Below are positions 26,099 through 35,857 of a stretch of DNA of 64,000 nucleotides, piece by piece; position 1 is the stretch's first letter, and each line of letters opens with the position of its first letter. The position numbers and the translations under genes are program-made. The stretch spans positions 196,845 through 260,844 of the forward strand of contig JTDA01000005.1 of the NCBI GenBank assembly GCA_000803105.1. The letters are read 5' to 3'. The notes under the pieces were generated by a model that was given only the letters and a program-made list of their open reading frames with translations, did no database searches and was not told the DNA's origin. The DNA is from Coprobacter secundus (GTDB lineage: Bacteria; Bacteroidota; Bacteroidia; Bacteroidales; Coprobacteraceae).

Positions 26099-28594
26099 TT
26101 ATTTTTTAATTACTCGGAATGTTTTGGTATCTGTATCGGTCTGTACTTGTATGATGTAATAGCCTGAAGCAAGATTATTTACATCGATATATTCATATGT
26201 AGAAGCAAGGGTCTTATTTATAACTAATTGCCCTGTAGAATTGTATATTTTTACAAGAATAGCCGAATTGTGGGTTGTACGGATATTGAGCTTGTTTTGT
26301 ACGGGGATTGGATAGATTGAAATATTACCGGAGATGTCGTTTTTTTCTATGCTGCTACCTTCATAAGTTGTATCAAAGTATTCACGTATTAAAGCATAAG
26401 CCTGACTTTCCATACCTGCATCTTGTCCTAAGGCCCAGATTCCTATACCTTTGAATCCTCCTTGTTTTGTGTAGTCATATTTTAAACCGAGACTTTTTAT
26501 ATCTTCGACATAGGCTGTCATATTGGCTCCGTCCTCGTTATATTTATATATATTGCATTGAGCTGATTCATCCCAGGTAATATTGTTATCTTTTGAATAC
26601 ATAGGAATATTTCCCAGAGTTGCTGTACCTACATTATTCCCGTCTTTGAAAAGATTTCCATAATAAGGCCAAGCGATAACTAAATTTGAAGCTGGTATAT
26701 TTATATCGAGCCAGTATTTTTGGATACGTTCTTTAGCATTGGGTAAAGGACAAGTGAAAGTTGTTCCTATATTGTACATCATGATAGTCAAGAAATCAGA
26801 ATATTTTAACATTCCGGGGAAATCCCATGCACCTTCTTCATTTCCCGGATATGTTGCAACAGAAAGCTCGAAGTCTGGATTAATGTTTTCCAACTCTTCA
26901 TTAATGTATTTTATGAGTTCATTGTATTTTGCTCCATGGTTGGGTATTGTATTATAAAATTCTTCAATGTCCATATTGATACCATCTAAATTGTATTTAT
27001 CCACAAATTGAGCAATGGCTGCGGCTGCAGCTCTCATTTTTTGAGAGTCTGAAAATAAATCTACATAAAATTGAGTATTGCCTCCATCTCGGACATTACC
27101 TGTAATAGCAGCAATTACTTTAACTCCGTTTTTGTGAGCATCGTTGATGAAGTCTATCCAGGGCCATTTTAAATCTATGCCTTTATCTTCAAATGTAGGT
27201 ACATAGTTCCCTTTATCTATTTCAAACCCAATAGGAGATATGTGAGTAAGCCCCTTCCAATCTACTTTATCTATTGTATTCACACTGAACCAAGGGAACC
27301 AGCCAAATACAATTTGATTGTTGAATGCTGCACATTTTTGTGTATAAGCTTCTTGATTGAGTGTATATATTTGTCGTATGGTCATATCTCCTGAAGGTGA
27401 AGGATCTTGAGGTGTCATCTCATTTCCATTATCAAAATACAATTTTGTGATTTGTCCATCGAGTTTATTCATGTCAGTAGCTGTTGGTTTTAGCCTTATG
27501 GCGACAATAAAGAAGTTATTTCCAACACTTAATAATTGTTTTTCGGAATTTTCGCCATCTCTTAGTTCTATTTTCCCAGTACTTCCAGGTCTTAATGCTT
27601 GATAATTCATTGTGAATGAATCATCTGATATTTGAGCTTTATTGCCTGCGTAGTAGACGTTTACGCTGATAATATCAGACAACTTTGTTGTTCCGTCGAG
27701 AGAGAAGTCCAGTCCAGATAAATAAAGCTCGCCTGCTCCTACTGTATTTATTTTTAAAGTTAGCAATTGGATATTTTCCTCTTTGACGTAAGCATTCCCA
27801 GTGTTTTGAGAAACCATTGCACTCTCTATAGTCATTTCTCCGACTTCTTCAAATATTTTTAAATCGATATCCTGAATTTCAGCTTCAGATGTTTTAAATG
27901 TAGCTGGATATGAGCCTTTTAAGTCAGGGACTGTTGCACCGGTTACATTTTGGAAATCATAATATGCGACTAGGGCATCTTTATCGGGATGAGAGTCCAG
28001 CACTTTATAACTTTTCCACTTTGAAATCGTTTCAGCACTGAGAGACTTGTTCCATATTCTTATCTCATCATAGCTGGCTATTGATGGGCTTCCGATTACG
28101 AAATTTGCATCTATAGTCGCAGTTTTTTGTTTGAAAAATGCGTTTGAGAAACTTTGTTTTATTCCATCTATATAAAGTATAATAACGCCTTCGTCTGTAC
28201 TGGTTTTGGTTCCATCGTATACCAAAGCTATATGATGCCACCCGCTTTTAGGATATGCTCCGGCAGATGTCTGTGCATAAGCTCCGTCATTGCTGGCTTG
28301 CATTACATAAATTTGCCCGTTTTTTTCAACTTGTACTTTTATACGATTACGTTCGTCAGATTGTTCTTTTTTAAAGATAATAAACCGATCGGCCAAATCG
28401 TCCAGATTGACATTTACCCAAGCCTCTATCGTATAGGCACTGGTATTATTCAATTGAGTTATGTCCCCGCAATCGAGATAAGCATCGTTACTGTTTACAT
28501 TCAATTTAAATCCTTTATTCCCGGATAATTGAGCTGTTGCTGTAGTGATTATACAGAACAAACATAAAAAGCACAAAAATAGATTTCTTTTCAT
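26099..28594 (-). CDS. LamG - GH18 glycoside hydrolase with T9SS sorting domain
   Basis: 831 aa. Signal peptide (1-21, ATAQ). LamG/concanavalin-like domain (about 24-247, YTIEAWVNV, GWHHIALVYDG). A beta domain like the N-terminal region of BNR sialidases (about 252-410). GH18 TIM barrel (about 418-745). T9SS C-terminal sorting domain (about 756-831, ISIYPIPVQNKLNI and LASGYYIIQVQ), which marks it for type IX export and surface attachment. The catalytic motif is DGINMDIE: Glu544 is the acid, but the first Asp of the usual DxDxE is Asn540, and the later MxYD motif reads MMYN. GH18 covers chitinases and endo-beta-N-acetylglucosaminidases; in a PUL with fucosidase and hexosaminidase an endo-GlcNAcase-type role on host glycan is attractive but unproven. 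Confidence 0.88.
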   Translation of the reverse strand: MKRNLFLCFLCLFCIITTATAQLSGNKGFKLNVNSNDAYLDCGDITQLNNTSAYTIEAWVNVNLDDLADRFIIFKKEQSDERNRIKVQVEKNGQIYVMQASNDGAYAQTSAGAYPKSGWHHIALVYDGTKTSTDEGVIILYIDGIKQSFSNAFFKQKTATIDANFVIGSPSIASYDEIRIWNKSLSAETISKWKSYKVLDSHPDKDALVAYYDFQNVTGATVPDLKGSYPATFKTSEAEIQDIDLKIFEEVGEMTIESAMVSQNTGNAYVKEENIQLLTLKINTVGAGELYLSGLDFSLDGTTKLSDIISVNVYYAGNKAQISDDSFTMNYQALRPGSTGKIELRDGENSEKQLLSVGNNFFIVAIRLKPTATDMNKLDGQITKLYFDNGNEMTPQDPSPSGDMTIRQIYTLNQEAYTQKCAAFNNQIVFGWFPWFSVNTIDKVDWKGLTHISPIGFEIDKGNYVPTFEDKGIDLKWPWIDFINDAHKNGVKVIAAITGNVRDGGNTQFYVDLFSDSQKMRAAAAAIAQFVDKYNLDGINMDIEEFYNTIPNHGAKYNELIKYINEELENINPDFELSVATYPGNEEGAWDFPGMLKYSDFLTIMMYNIGTTFTCPLPNAKERIQKYWLDINIPASNLVIAWPYYGNLFKDGNNVGTATLGNIPMYSKDNNITWDESAQCNIYKYNEDGANMTAYVEDIKSLGLKYDYTKQGGFKGIGIWALGQDAGMESQAYALIREYFDTTYEGSSIEKNDISGNISIYPIPVQNKLNIRTTHNSAILVKIYNSTGQLVINKTLASTYEYIDVNNLASGYYIIQVQTDTDTKTFRVIKK
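27854..28525 (-). repeat. LamG repeat, copy 3 (in GH18 gene)
   Basis: Encodes residues about 24-247 of the GH18 protein. Homologous to the two copies in the neighbouring LamG gene: shared GWHHIALVYDG, KNGQIYVMQ and DRFIIFKKEQ. This is the most divergent of the three. Confidence 0.8.
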
Positions 28595-28653
28595 AAGTAT
28601 GTTTTTTGGTAAATAAAATATTTATGTATTATACACTGAGATGTAAGATTTTT

Positions 28654-28708
28654 AAGAGTAGAGAGTAAAAGATTGAGTTAAAATTTCTGCCTTTTACTGT
28701 CCACTCTT
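28654..28708. terminator. Hairpin between LamG and GH18 genes
   Basis: 18-nt arms at 28654-28671 and 28691-28708 with two non-Watson-Crick positions, 15 nt past the LamG gene stop. The minus strand has no T-run after it, so it may be a processing or stability element rather than a full terminator. Confidence 0.45.
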
Positions 28709-28722
28709 TTCTCTTATTCTAT

Positions 28723-30414
28723 TTATTGAATGATTATTTTTTGTTTATTTACAATATACAACCCTTTAGGTAAATCAGTAATGGTTGTTGTACCTACATT
28801 GATTTGTAGACTACGTATTAATATGCCAGATATATTATAAATATGTAAGGTCTGGGGGATGGTACTGATTAATTTGACTCCTTTAGCTGTTGAAATAATT
28901 TGTAAATTATTATTATCCGTTGTAATGATATTTTCTATTGTAGTTGGGATATTTTCCTTTTGATATAATTTTAAGTCATTCGATTTGATTTCGGCTTCGT
29001 CAGCTTTAAAGATTGCAGGATAATTTCCTTGCTGATCGTTTACTTGAGTATTGGATACATCTTCGAAATCATAATAGACGATTAAGTTAGTTTTGTTGGG
29101 ATGGGAATTGTCTATTTTATAATTTTTCCAGTCATTTATAACATTAGGTGTTAAAGCTTCGTCCCATATTCTTACTTCATCGTATTCAACATTTAATGAT
29201 GGACCTCCTACGACAAAGGGTGCATCTATATTTCCGGTTGTATGACTGAATGTTGTATTCGATATTGTTTGTTTTATTCCATCGATATATAATATTATGG
29301 CTCCATTGTCGGAGGTCCCTTTTTCTCCATCGTAGACCAAGGCAATGTGATGCCATCCGCTTTCGGGATATGTACTGACAGGGGTTTGGGCGAATGCTCC
29401 ATCAGCGTCATTTGATTGCATAACATATATTTGACCATTTTTTTCTATTTGAACTTTAATGCGGTTTTTTTCGTCGGCTTGTTCTTTTTTGAACAAAACA
29501 AAACGGTCGGGTAATTCATTTAGATTGACGTTTACCCATGTCTCAATTGTATATTGGTCAGCATTATTAAGCTCATTTATGTTGCCACAATTAAGATAAG
29601 CGTCACCGTTATTTACATTGATTTTAAATCCATTGTTGATGTCGACTGGAATTGGCAGGCTCTCTAAAATAGAGAGTTCTGTGTCTATAATGGTTGCTTC
29701 TGATTCTTTAAATATAGCGGGATAGTTTCCTTTTATATCAGGTATGTTGTTCCCCTCCGAAATATTCTGAAAATCATAATAGGCTACGAGAGATTCTTTT
29801 TCTGGATGAGAACTGAGGACTTTGTATCCTTTCCATTCAATAATTGTTGAAGCACTTAATGCTTTATTCCAAATTTTTATTTCGTCATATTGGACGTTGA
29901 GTGCAGGACCACCAATGACAAAGGGAGCATCTATGTTCCCTGTTGTTGATTTAAATGTTGCATTTGATAACGGCAATTTTATTCCGTCGATATACATGGT
30001 CATGGCTCCATTGTCGGAGGTTTCTTTTTCTCCATCATAGACTAAAGCAATGTGATGCCATCCGCTTTCGGGATATGTACCGACAGGGGTTTGGGCGAAT
30101 GCTCCATCTGCGCCATTCGATTGCATGACATATATTTGACCATTTTTTTCTATTTGAACTTTAATCCGATTTTTTTCGTCGGTTTGTTCTTTCTTGAACA
30201 TGATAAAACGGTCGGGGAGGTTGCTTAATGTTACATTTACCCACATTTCAATAGTATATTGGGGGGTATTATTAAGTTGAATTATATCTCCACAGTTGAG
30301 ATAAGCATCTCCGTTATTGACATTTAGTTGAAAAGCTTTGTTCCCTGTTGTTTGTGCTGATAAGCATAGATTTACAAATATGCATAAGAGACATAAAAAT
30401 TTATTTTTGTTCAT
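28723..30414 (-). CDS. Double-LamG surface protein with T9SS-type C-terminus
   Basis: 563 aa. Signal peptide (1-20, CLSAQ). Two tandem LamG/concanavalin-like domains (about 24-247 and 261-484) that are nearly identical to each other over long stretches (KNRIKVQIEKNGQIYVMQSN, ESGWHHIALVYDGEK, NIDAPFV-GGP). The C-terminus (about 495-563: LHIYNISGILIRSLQ, LPKGLYIVNKQKIIIQ) looks like a T9SS sorting domain. No catalytic motif is seen, so a surface glycan-binding role is likely. It lies 22 nt downstream of the small SusD-linked lipoprotein gene and belongs to the same PUL transcript. Confidence 0.8.
   Translation of the reverse strand: MNKNKFLCLLCIFVNLCLSAQTTGNKAFQLNVNNGDAYLNCGDIIQLNNTPQYTIEMWVNVTLSNLPDRFIMFKKEQTDEKNRIKVQIEKNGQIYVMQSNGADGAFAQTPVGTYPESGWHHIALVYDGEKETSDNGAMTMYIDGIKLPLSNATFKSTTGNIDAPFVIGGPALNVQYDEIKIWNKALSASTIIEWKGYKVLSSHPEKESLVAYYDFQNISEGNNIPDIKGNYPAIFKESEATIIDTELSILESLPIPVDINNGFKINVNNGDAYLNCGNINELNNADQYTIETWVNVNLNELPDRFVLFKKEQADEKNRIKVQIEKNGQIYVMQSNDADGAFAQTPVSTYPESGWHHIALVYDGEKGTSDNGAIILYIDGIKQTISNTTFSHTTGNIDAPFVVGGPSLNVEYDEVRIWDEALTPNVINDWKNYKIDNSHPNKTNLIVYYDFEDVSNTQVNDQQGNYPAIFKADEAEIKSNDLKLYQKENIPTTIENIITTDNNNLQIISTAKGVKLISTIPQTLHIYNISGILIRSLQINVGTTTITDLPKGLYIVNKQKIIIQ
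28963..29634 (-). repeat. LamG repeat, copy 2
   Basis: Encodes residues about 261-484 of the double-LamG protein. Very similar to copy 1 at DNA level; for example the segments near 29340-29400 and 30040-30110 match almost base for base. Confidence 0.85.
29674..30345 (-). repeat. LamG repeat, copy 1
   Basis: Encodes residues about 24-247 of the double-LamG protein. High DNA identity with copy 2 implies a recent tandem duplication or gene conversion. Confidence 0.85.
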
Positions 30415-30436
30415 AAGATATATTTATTAAGGTTAA

Positions 30437-30946
30437 TTATTCTTCTTCAGAAGCATTTGGATCATATATGGTAAATACTCCAGATTCTATTGTAGGGCTA
30501 TCGACAATTTTGTCGTCAGTGCCTAAAGCTTTTACCACCAGTCGGTATTCACCGCCAGGAATAAAAGGGTCTCCGTCGTAATCTGTTGTGATTTCGTCTG
30601 GAAAACGAAAAGAGCATTGATTCTTATATTCTTTCTGGTCTGGGTCATTTTGTATTTGGGTCAATTGATAAGCTTTATCTTGATGCTCCATTGCATCTTT
30701 AGCATATAAAGTACTATTTTCTTTTATGACCCAGAAATTGATTTGTTTTACTCGAGCAGTATCTCCTTTAAAGAAATATGTGACTTTTATGTCAGATAAT
30801 TTACTTTCGGTACCTATCACCCAAGTACGTACGTTCCATATATATAAATAACTATCTTTTTCGGAAAAATCCTCTTCATTTTTGTCACATGCTGTGAAAG
30901 AAAGTATGATAGTAAGTATTAAAGTTATTTTGGCTGTTGTTTTCAT
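30437..30946 (-). CDS. Small PUL lipoprotein, SusE-position, function unknown
   Basis: 169 aa with a lipoprotein signal (LSFTACDKN). The rest is a predicted beta protein (YLYIWNVRTWVIG, IKVTYFFKGDTARVKQINFWV, GGEYRLVVKALG), compatible with one or two Ig-like folds. It starts 3 nt after the SusD stop, so it is part of the SusCD operon, in the position often taken by surface glycan-binding proteins. I do not recognise the family with confidence. The acidic C-terminal tail (NASEEE) is notable. Confidence 0.6.
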   Translation of the reverse strand: MKTTAKITLILTIILSFTACDKNEEDFSEKDSYLYIWNVRTWVIGTESKLSDIKVTYFFKGDTARVKQINFWVIKENSTLYAKDAMEHQDKAYQLTQIQNDPDQKEYKNQCSFRFPDEITTDYDGDPFIPGGEYRLVVKALGTDDKIVDSPTIESGVFTIYDPNASEEE

Positions 30947-30949
30947 ATC

Positions 30950-32377
30950 TTATTTGTTAGAAGTTTCATATCCGGGGTTTTGTTCAAGATTGACATTTTT
31001 GATAATTTCTGTTTCCGGAATAGGGCAGAGATTGTGTCGTTCATCAACATATTCTCCTCCTCTGGAATTTATTTCTTTACTGATTTTTTTTACAGTTTCT
31101 ACGAGAATACCCCAACGGACCAAGTCGAATCTTCTGTGTCCTTCATAACAAAGTTCACGGGCGCGTTCATCTTGAATAAATGATTTGAATTTTTCGTAGT
31201 TATAGTTTTCTATTTCATCTACTCCTGCACGTATACGTACTTCATTTACTGCATCATAAGCTTCTTTTACAGGACCATGTTTCCATTCGTTTAATGATTC
31301 TGCATACATGAGTAGTACGTCAGCGTATCTAAATACCGGGAAGTTTAATCCATCGTGGTCGAGCATTTGGTTTCCTGTACGGTCCCAGTATTTGATAATT
31401 GCTATTCGGCTGTCTTTGAATGGTTTATTACGCCATGTTTTTGCTAAGTTATGTTCCAAGCGATAGTCCCATTCATCATATTTATTGTAGAAAGAAGTTG
31501 GGGCAGAACTACCTCCGAGTCCGTTGAATTTATCCCATTCATCTTTACTGGGGCCTAAATACCATAACATTCGTGCCGAGAATTCTGTATAGTCAGCATT
31601 GAACTGAACCGAAAAAATATGTTCTTTTTGATTTTCATATTGTTCAGAAAAAATTTCGCTATAATTGTCAAACAAGTCATATTTATTCAATTTCATAATT
31701 TCCTCACAAGTTTTTGCAGCATTTTCCCATTGTTCTTGCCACATATATACTTTTGCTTGTAACATTAATGCTGCTCCTTTGCTTGCACGAGTGGCTACAG
31801 CAGGGTCTTTATCGAGTATTTTTGCAGCATCTCCAGCTTCTGTTATGATGAAATCTGCTAATTCATTACGAGTACATCGTTTTACGTATTTTACTTCGTC
31901 AAGAGAAGTAATTTCCTTTTTCAATAGAGGTACACCACCCCAGTAAGTAAGAGCGTGGTAGTAGTAAAATGCTCTCAAAAAACGAGCTTCTGCCAGTAAT
32001 TTTTCTTTAGTGTTTTCGTCAAAAGTCGATTTTTCGAGTCGGGTAATTGTTGTATTGCAGGCACCGATTGCTTGATAGGTTGTTAGCCACCAGTCACTCC
32101 ACCGATTTTCTCCAGCTGTCCATTGATAATTGGCTGAACCACCGGCACTACCAGATATATCAGTTCCTTCAAAAGCAAATACCCATCGTTCTTGCCAATA
32201 ATATCCAGTTCCGTATAAGAAACTGTAACAGCCTACAACAGCAGCATCGGCTCCATCGGCTGTTTCAAAAAGTTTATCTACACTAAGCTGGGAAATAGGG
32301 TCTTTGTCTAGCATGTCAAGACATGAACTTAGTGTAATAGCCAGTATACATAAAACAGTTATTCTTAATTTTCTCAT
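30950..32377 (-). CDS. SusD/RagB family glycan-binding lipoprotein
   Basis: 475 aa. Lipobox ending in LSSCLDMLD, followed by the typical SusD start DKDPISQLSVDKLFETADGA. The TPR-like helical core includes LLAEARFLRAFYYYHALTYWGGVPLL and KGAALMLQAKVYMWQEQW. The C-terminal region has RYADVLLMYAESLNE, ERARELCYEGHRRFDLVRWG and ICPIPETEI-like residues (LCPIPETEI). SusD caps the SusC transporter and binds the incoming oligosaccharide. It starts 10 nt after the SusC stop. Confidence 0.95.
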   Translation of the reverse strand: MRKLRITVLCILAITLSSCLDMLDKDPISQLSVDKLFETADGADAAVVGCYSFLYGTGYYWQERWVFAFEGTDISGSAGGSANYQWTAGENRWSDWWLTTYQAIGACNTTITRLEKSTFDENTKEKLLAEARFLRAFYYYHALTYWGGVPLLKKEITSLDEVKYVKRCTRNELADFIITEAGDAAKILDKDPAVATRASKGAALMLQAKVYMWQEQWENAAKTCEEIMKLNKYDLFDNYSEIFSEQYENQKEHIFSVQFNADYTEFSARMLWYLGPSKDEWDKFNGLGGSSAPTSFYNKYDEWDYRLEHNLAKTWRNKPFKDSRIAIIKYWDRTGNQMLDHDGLNFPVFRYADVLLMYAESLNEWKHGPVKEAYDAVNEVRIRAGVDEIENYNYEKFKSFIQDERARELCYEGHRRFDLVRWGILVETVKKISKEINSRGGEYVDERHNLCPIPETEIIKNVNLEQNPGYETSNK

Positions 32378-32387
32378 GATTGTTTTT

Positions 32388-35300
32388 TTATAGTGTCAAT
32401 TTTATACCGAAAGTAAAGGTTCTTGCGGAGGGATAGGCTGTAAAGTCCATACCTCTGAGTACATTAGCCGAATATACTTTATATCCGCCTTCTGTTCCAG
32501 TGTTTACTTCTGGATCATATCCTTTGTATGATGTAAAAGTAAAGAGATTGGTTCCGGTGATGTAACATTGGAATTCTGAAATAACTTTGTTGCGTTTCCA
32601 TTTTTTTACAGGTAAATTGTAATAAAGGCTGACACTCTTTATTTTGAGATGTGAACCATTATGAATCATATAAGTAGATGGCTGATATTCATCATTTGAA
32701 TAGAGTTTGGGATATTCGGCATTAGGATTATCAAGAGACCAGAAGTTTTTGACCCGTTTATATTGGTTTACAAAACGAGGATCGACTGTAGCGTATAGAA
32801 AATCACCACCAGATAAGATGTCATTTCCATATGTCCCTTGAAGGAATACGTTCAATGTAAAATTTTTGTAAGTAAATGTGTTGTTCAGGCCTCCGAAAAA
32901 GTCAGGATTGGGATCTCCTATTGTCGTTTGGTCTTCTATCGTAATCACTCCGTCTCCATTGATGTCACGGTAGATTTTTTGTCCTAAGGATGCGTTAGGT
33001 TCGTTGCCTGCCTCAATTTGTTCTCGAGTACGGTAAATACCATCCATAATATATCCATAAAATGCACCTACTGGTTGTCCAACTTTTAACCATGAATAAG
33101 GGTGGGTACCTAATCCCGGTCGAAAAGTGTATTCGAAATCTTTATCCGGGCCTAATGCAACTACTTTATTTTTATTTCGAGCTATGTTGAATTCTGTAGT
33201 CCAAGAAAAGTCTTTAGTAACGATGTTCGTGCTACGTATCATCAGTTCTACACCGCGGTTCGAGATTTTTCCGACATTCATAAATCCGTTTTTGAAACCA
33301 GATGTGTACGGAAATTCGACATCGAGTAGTAAGTCGCGTGTTCTTTTGGTATAAGTGTCGAATTCTATATTTAATCGAGATTTGAAAAATGAGGCTTCGA
33401 TACCAAAATCAAATTGTGCAGTAGTTTCCCATTTTAGTTTGTCATTGCCTAAACGGTCAGGAATATATCCAACTTGTGGGATATCTGTTAATATTACGTT
33501 TTGTTGCTTCATTAAAGGTAAAGTTTGGTATAAAGCAATATCTTGATTTCCTGATAGTCCGTAACTGGCTCTGATTTTTAGATTGTCGAGTTTGGAAAAT
33601 CGTTTCATAAATTTTTCTTCCGAAAGTCTCCAAGCAACGGCAACGGATGGGAAAAAAGCAAATCTATTATCTTTACCTAATCGGGATGAACCATCATAAC
33701 GTCCGGTAACAGTAACCAAGTAGCGGTCAAGAACAGAATAGTTGATACGACCTAAATAGGAAATTATAGCCCATTCTGAAGCAGAACTGCCTATTAGACG
33801 GGTTTTAGTTTCTGCATCTGAAAGATTGTTCCAATCGAGCAAGTCGTTTGTGAAATTTTTACCGTACAAGCTTAGCCCTTCGCTACGTGAAGTTTGCAGC
33901 GTATATCCTCCTAATACTGTCAGATGATGGCCTTTGGCTATTTCTTTCATATAGTTTACTGTGTTTTCCCAGAGAATGGAGTAACTATCTCCTTGATTTA
34001 TCCAAGCTTCACCTTTTACTTTGTTTTGTATCATGGTAGGTAATGAACTCGGTTTGTATTCACTTGTTTTATTGTTGCTGGCATTTAATCCGAGGAAAGT
34101 CTTAAATTTAAGACCTTTTATAGCTTCCCAGTCGGCGAATATACCAGCATATACACTGGCGGCTTTTTCTTGTTTTTTACGTTCATTTAATTGTGCTACA
34201 ACATTATCGATTTTATTGCTTACAACTCTGGATGGACTGTCGGCAGCATAAGAACCATCTTCATTATAAATTCCCATTGTCGGAGGTGTAGCTAATGCAG
34301 AACTTTGATAGTCGAATCCTCCTAGACTGACTAAGTTTGGTTTTCTTTGAGAGTAAGAGAATTGAAAATTGGCTCCGATATTTATGTTCTTGCCTATTTT
34401 CCGGTCAAGATTTAGGCGGGTCTGATAACGTCTGATTCCGGAGTTTTTTATTACTCCTTCTTGGTCAAACATACTTATAGATAGATAGTATCTACTATCT
34501 TTATTACCCCCTGATGCAGCAATTTGGTAATTTTGCATAAGAGCCATACGTAGTATTTCATCTTGCCAATCAGTCCCCTTACCGTATATACTGGGATTTT
34601 CTATAGATGGTTCTTGGTTTACAGATACATCTTGTTGATTCAACATTTCAGCATATTCACGAGCATTCATCATTTCTAATCTTTTAGCGATATGCTGTAC
34701 CCCGATATAGGTATTGACTGTAACATTATTACGTCCTTCGGTACCACGCTTTGTCGTTACAATTACAACGCCATTTGCTCCACGGGCACCGTATATTGAT
34801 GTGGCTGCCGCATCTTTCAAAATTTCTACGGATTCTATATCGTTAGGGTCGATTAAGTTCAAGTCTCCAGCACCGATAAATCCATCAATTACATAGAGGG
34901 GTTCATTACTGGCTGATATAGAATTACCTCCGCGGATAAGAATGTTAGTTCCTGCTCCAGGTTCTCCTGACGTGTTTGTAATATGTACTCCTGACGCTTT
35001 TCCTGTCAGAGCTTGGTCAAGCCTTACTGTTGGTATATTGGAGATATCTTTGCTTCCAACTCTGACAACTGACCCCGTAAGATCGCTTTTTCGCATTACA
35101 CCGTATCCTACAGCTACAACTTCATTTAGCATATGGCTATCTTCTTCCATTATTACTGTAATAAACTTGTGATCTTTTATTTGTACATTTTCTTGCTTAT
35201 AGCCTACATAAGTAAATTGAAGTGAGGTGTTTTTATCATTGATGCGAATTGAGAAATTCCCGTCGAAGTCTGTTGCTGTCCCGTTTTTGCTGTTTTTGGC

Positions 35301-35711
35301 AAGAACCGTTACTCCGATAAGAGGTTCTCCTTCGCTGTTTGTAACTTTTCCTTTTAAAGTGAAAGATTGAGTGGACGTTTGGAGTTGTTGAGTAATAATG
35401 ATAGATTTAGCTTGTATTGAGAAGCTCAATCCCTTAGAATCAAGTACACTTTTTAGTATTTCAGATAAGTTTTTATTGTGAACCGAAATTGAAACATCTT
35501 TATTATTGTTCAATATTCCTTCTCGGTAAGAAAAAGTATAATCGGTTTTACGTTGTATTTCATTGAAAAATTGTTTTATTGTTACTTTGTTCAGGCTGAT
35601 TGATAATTTAGGTTCCTGGGCAATGACGTTTAAGATACTTCCATTCAGAATAAATAGAAATAAAGCTGTACGTAATAGAGCAGGTTTCCATATTGATTTA
35701 AAGTATTTCAT
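32388..35711 (-). CDS. SusC/RagA TonB-linked transporter with STN signalling domain
   Basis: 1107 aa. Signal peptide to about residue 31. STN (secretin/TonB N-terminal) domain about 33-106 (LNKVTIKQFFNEIQRKTDYTFSY). CarboxypepD_reg-like domain about 118-200 (LKGKVTNSEGEPLIGVTVLAK). TonB box/plug region from VVAVGYGVMRKSDLTGSV, including IRGGNSISASNEPLYVIDG and the SusC hallmark LKDAAATSIYGARGANGVVIVTTK. Beta-barrel to the C-terminal FTFGIKLTL. It imports glycan fragments with SusD. The STN domain is what lets such transporters signal to a FecR anti-sigma factor, and a matching sigma/FecR pair lies upstream in this locus. Confidence 0.95.
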   Translation of the reverse strand: MKYFKSIWKPALLRTALFLFILNGSILNVIAQEPKLSISLNKVTIKQFFNEIQRKTDYTFSYREGILNNNKDVSISVHNKNLSEILKSVLDSKGLSFSIQAKSIIITQQLQTSTQSFTLKGKVTNSEGEPLIGVTVLAKNSKNGTATDFDGNFSIRINDKNTSLQFTYVGYKQENVQIKDHKFITVIMEEDSHMLNEVVAVGYGVMRKSDLTGSVVRVGSKDISNIPTVRLDQALTGKASGVHITNTSGEPGAGTNILIRGGNSISASNEPLYVIDGFIGAGDLNLIDPNDIESVEILKDAAATSIYGARGANGVVIVTTKRGTEGRNNVTVNTYIGVQHIAKRLEMMNAREYAEMLNQQDVSVNQEPSIENPSIYGKGTDWQDEILRMALMQNYQIAASGGNKDSRYYLSISMFDQEGVIKNSGIRRYQTRLNLDRKIGKNINIGANFQFSYSQRKPNLVSLGGFDYQSSALATPPTMGIYNEDGSYAADSPSRVVSNKIDNVVAQLNERKKQEKAASVYAGIFADWEAIKGLKFKTFLGLNASNNKTSEYKPSSLPTMIQNKVKGEAWINQGDSYSILWENTVNYMKEIAKGHHLTVLGGYTLQTSRSEGLSLYGKNFTNDLLDWNNLSDAETKTRLIGSSASEWAIISYLGRINYSVLDRYLVTVTGRYDGSSRLGKDNRFAFFPSVAVAWRLSEEKFMKRFSKLDNLKIRASYGLSGNQDIALYQTLPLMKQQNVILTDIPQVGYIPDRLGNDKLKWETTAQFDFGIEASFFKSRLNIEFDTYTKRTRDLLLDVEFPYTSGFKNGFMNVGKISNRGVELMIRSTNIVTKDFSWTTEFNIARNKNKVVALGPDKDFEYTFRPGLGTHPYSWLKVGQPVGAFYGYIMDGIYRTREQIEAGNEPNASLGQKIYRDINGDGVITIEDQTTIGDPNPDFFGGLNNTFTYKNFTLNVFLQGTYGNDILSGGDFLYATVDPRFVNQYKRVKNFWSLDNPNAEYPKLYSNDEYQPSTYMIHNGSHLKIKSVSLYYNLPVKKWKRNKVISEFQCYITGTNLFTFTSYKGYDPEVNTGTEGGYKVYSANVLRGMDFTAYPSARTFTFGIKLTL

Positions 35712-35857
35712 TGTTTGTGATTTTCATATAGGTTTACATATTCGAGTTAAAAATCTCAGATTATTTATTCTTGCCGTTCAAATAGTAATACACATATAAT
35801 TCCAATTTGTAACATTTATTTTTTTATGTTATAAAACAGGTTATTTATTATTTTCAA

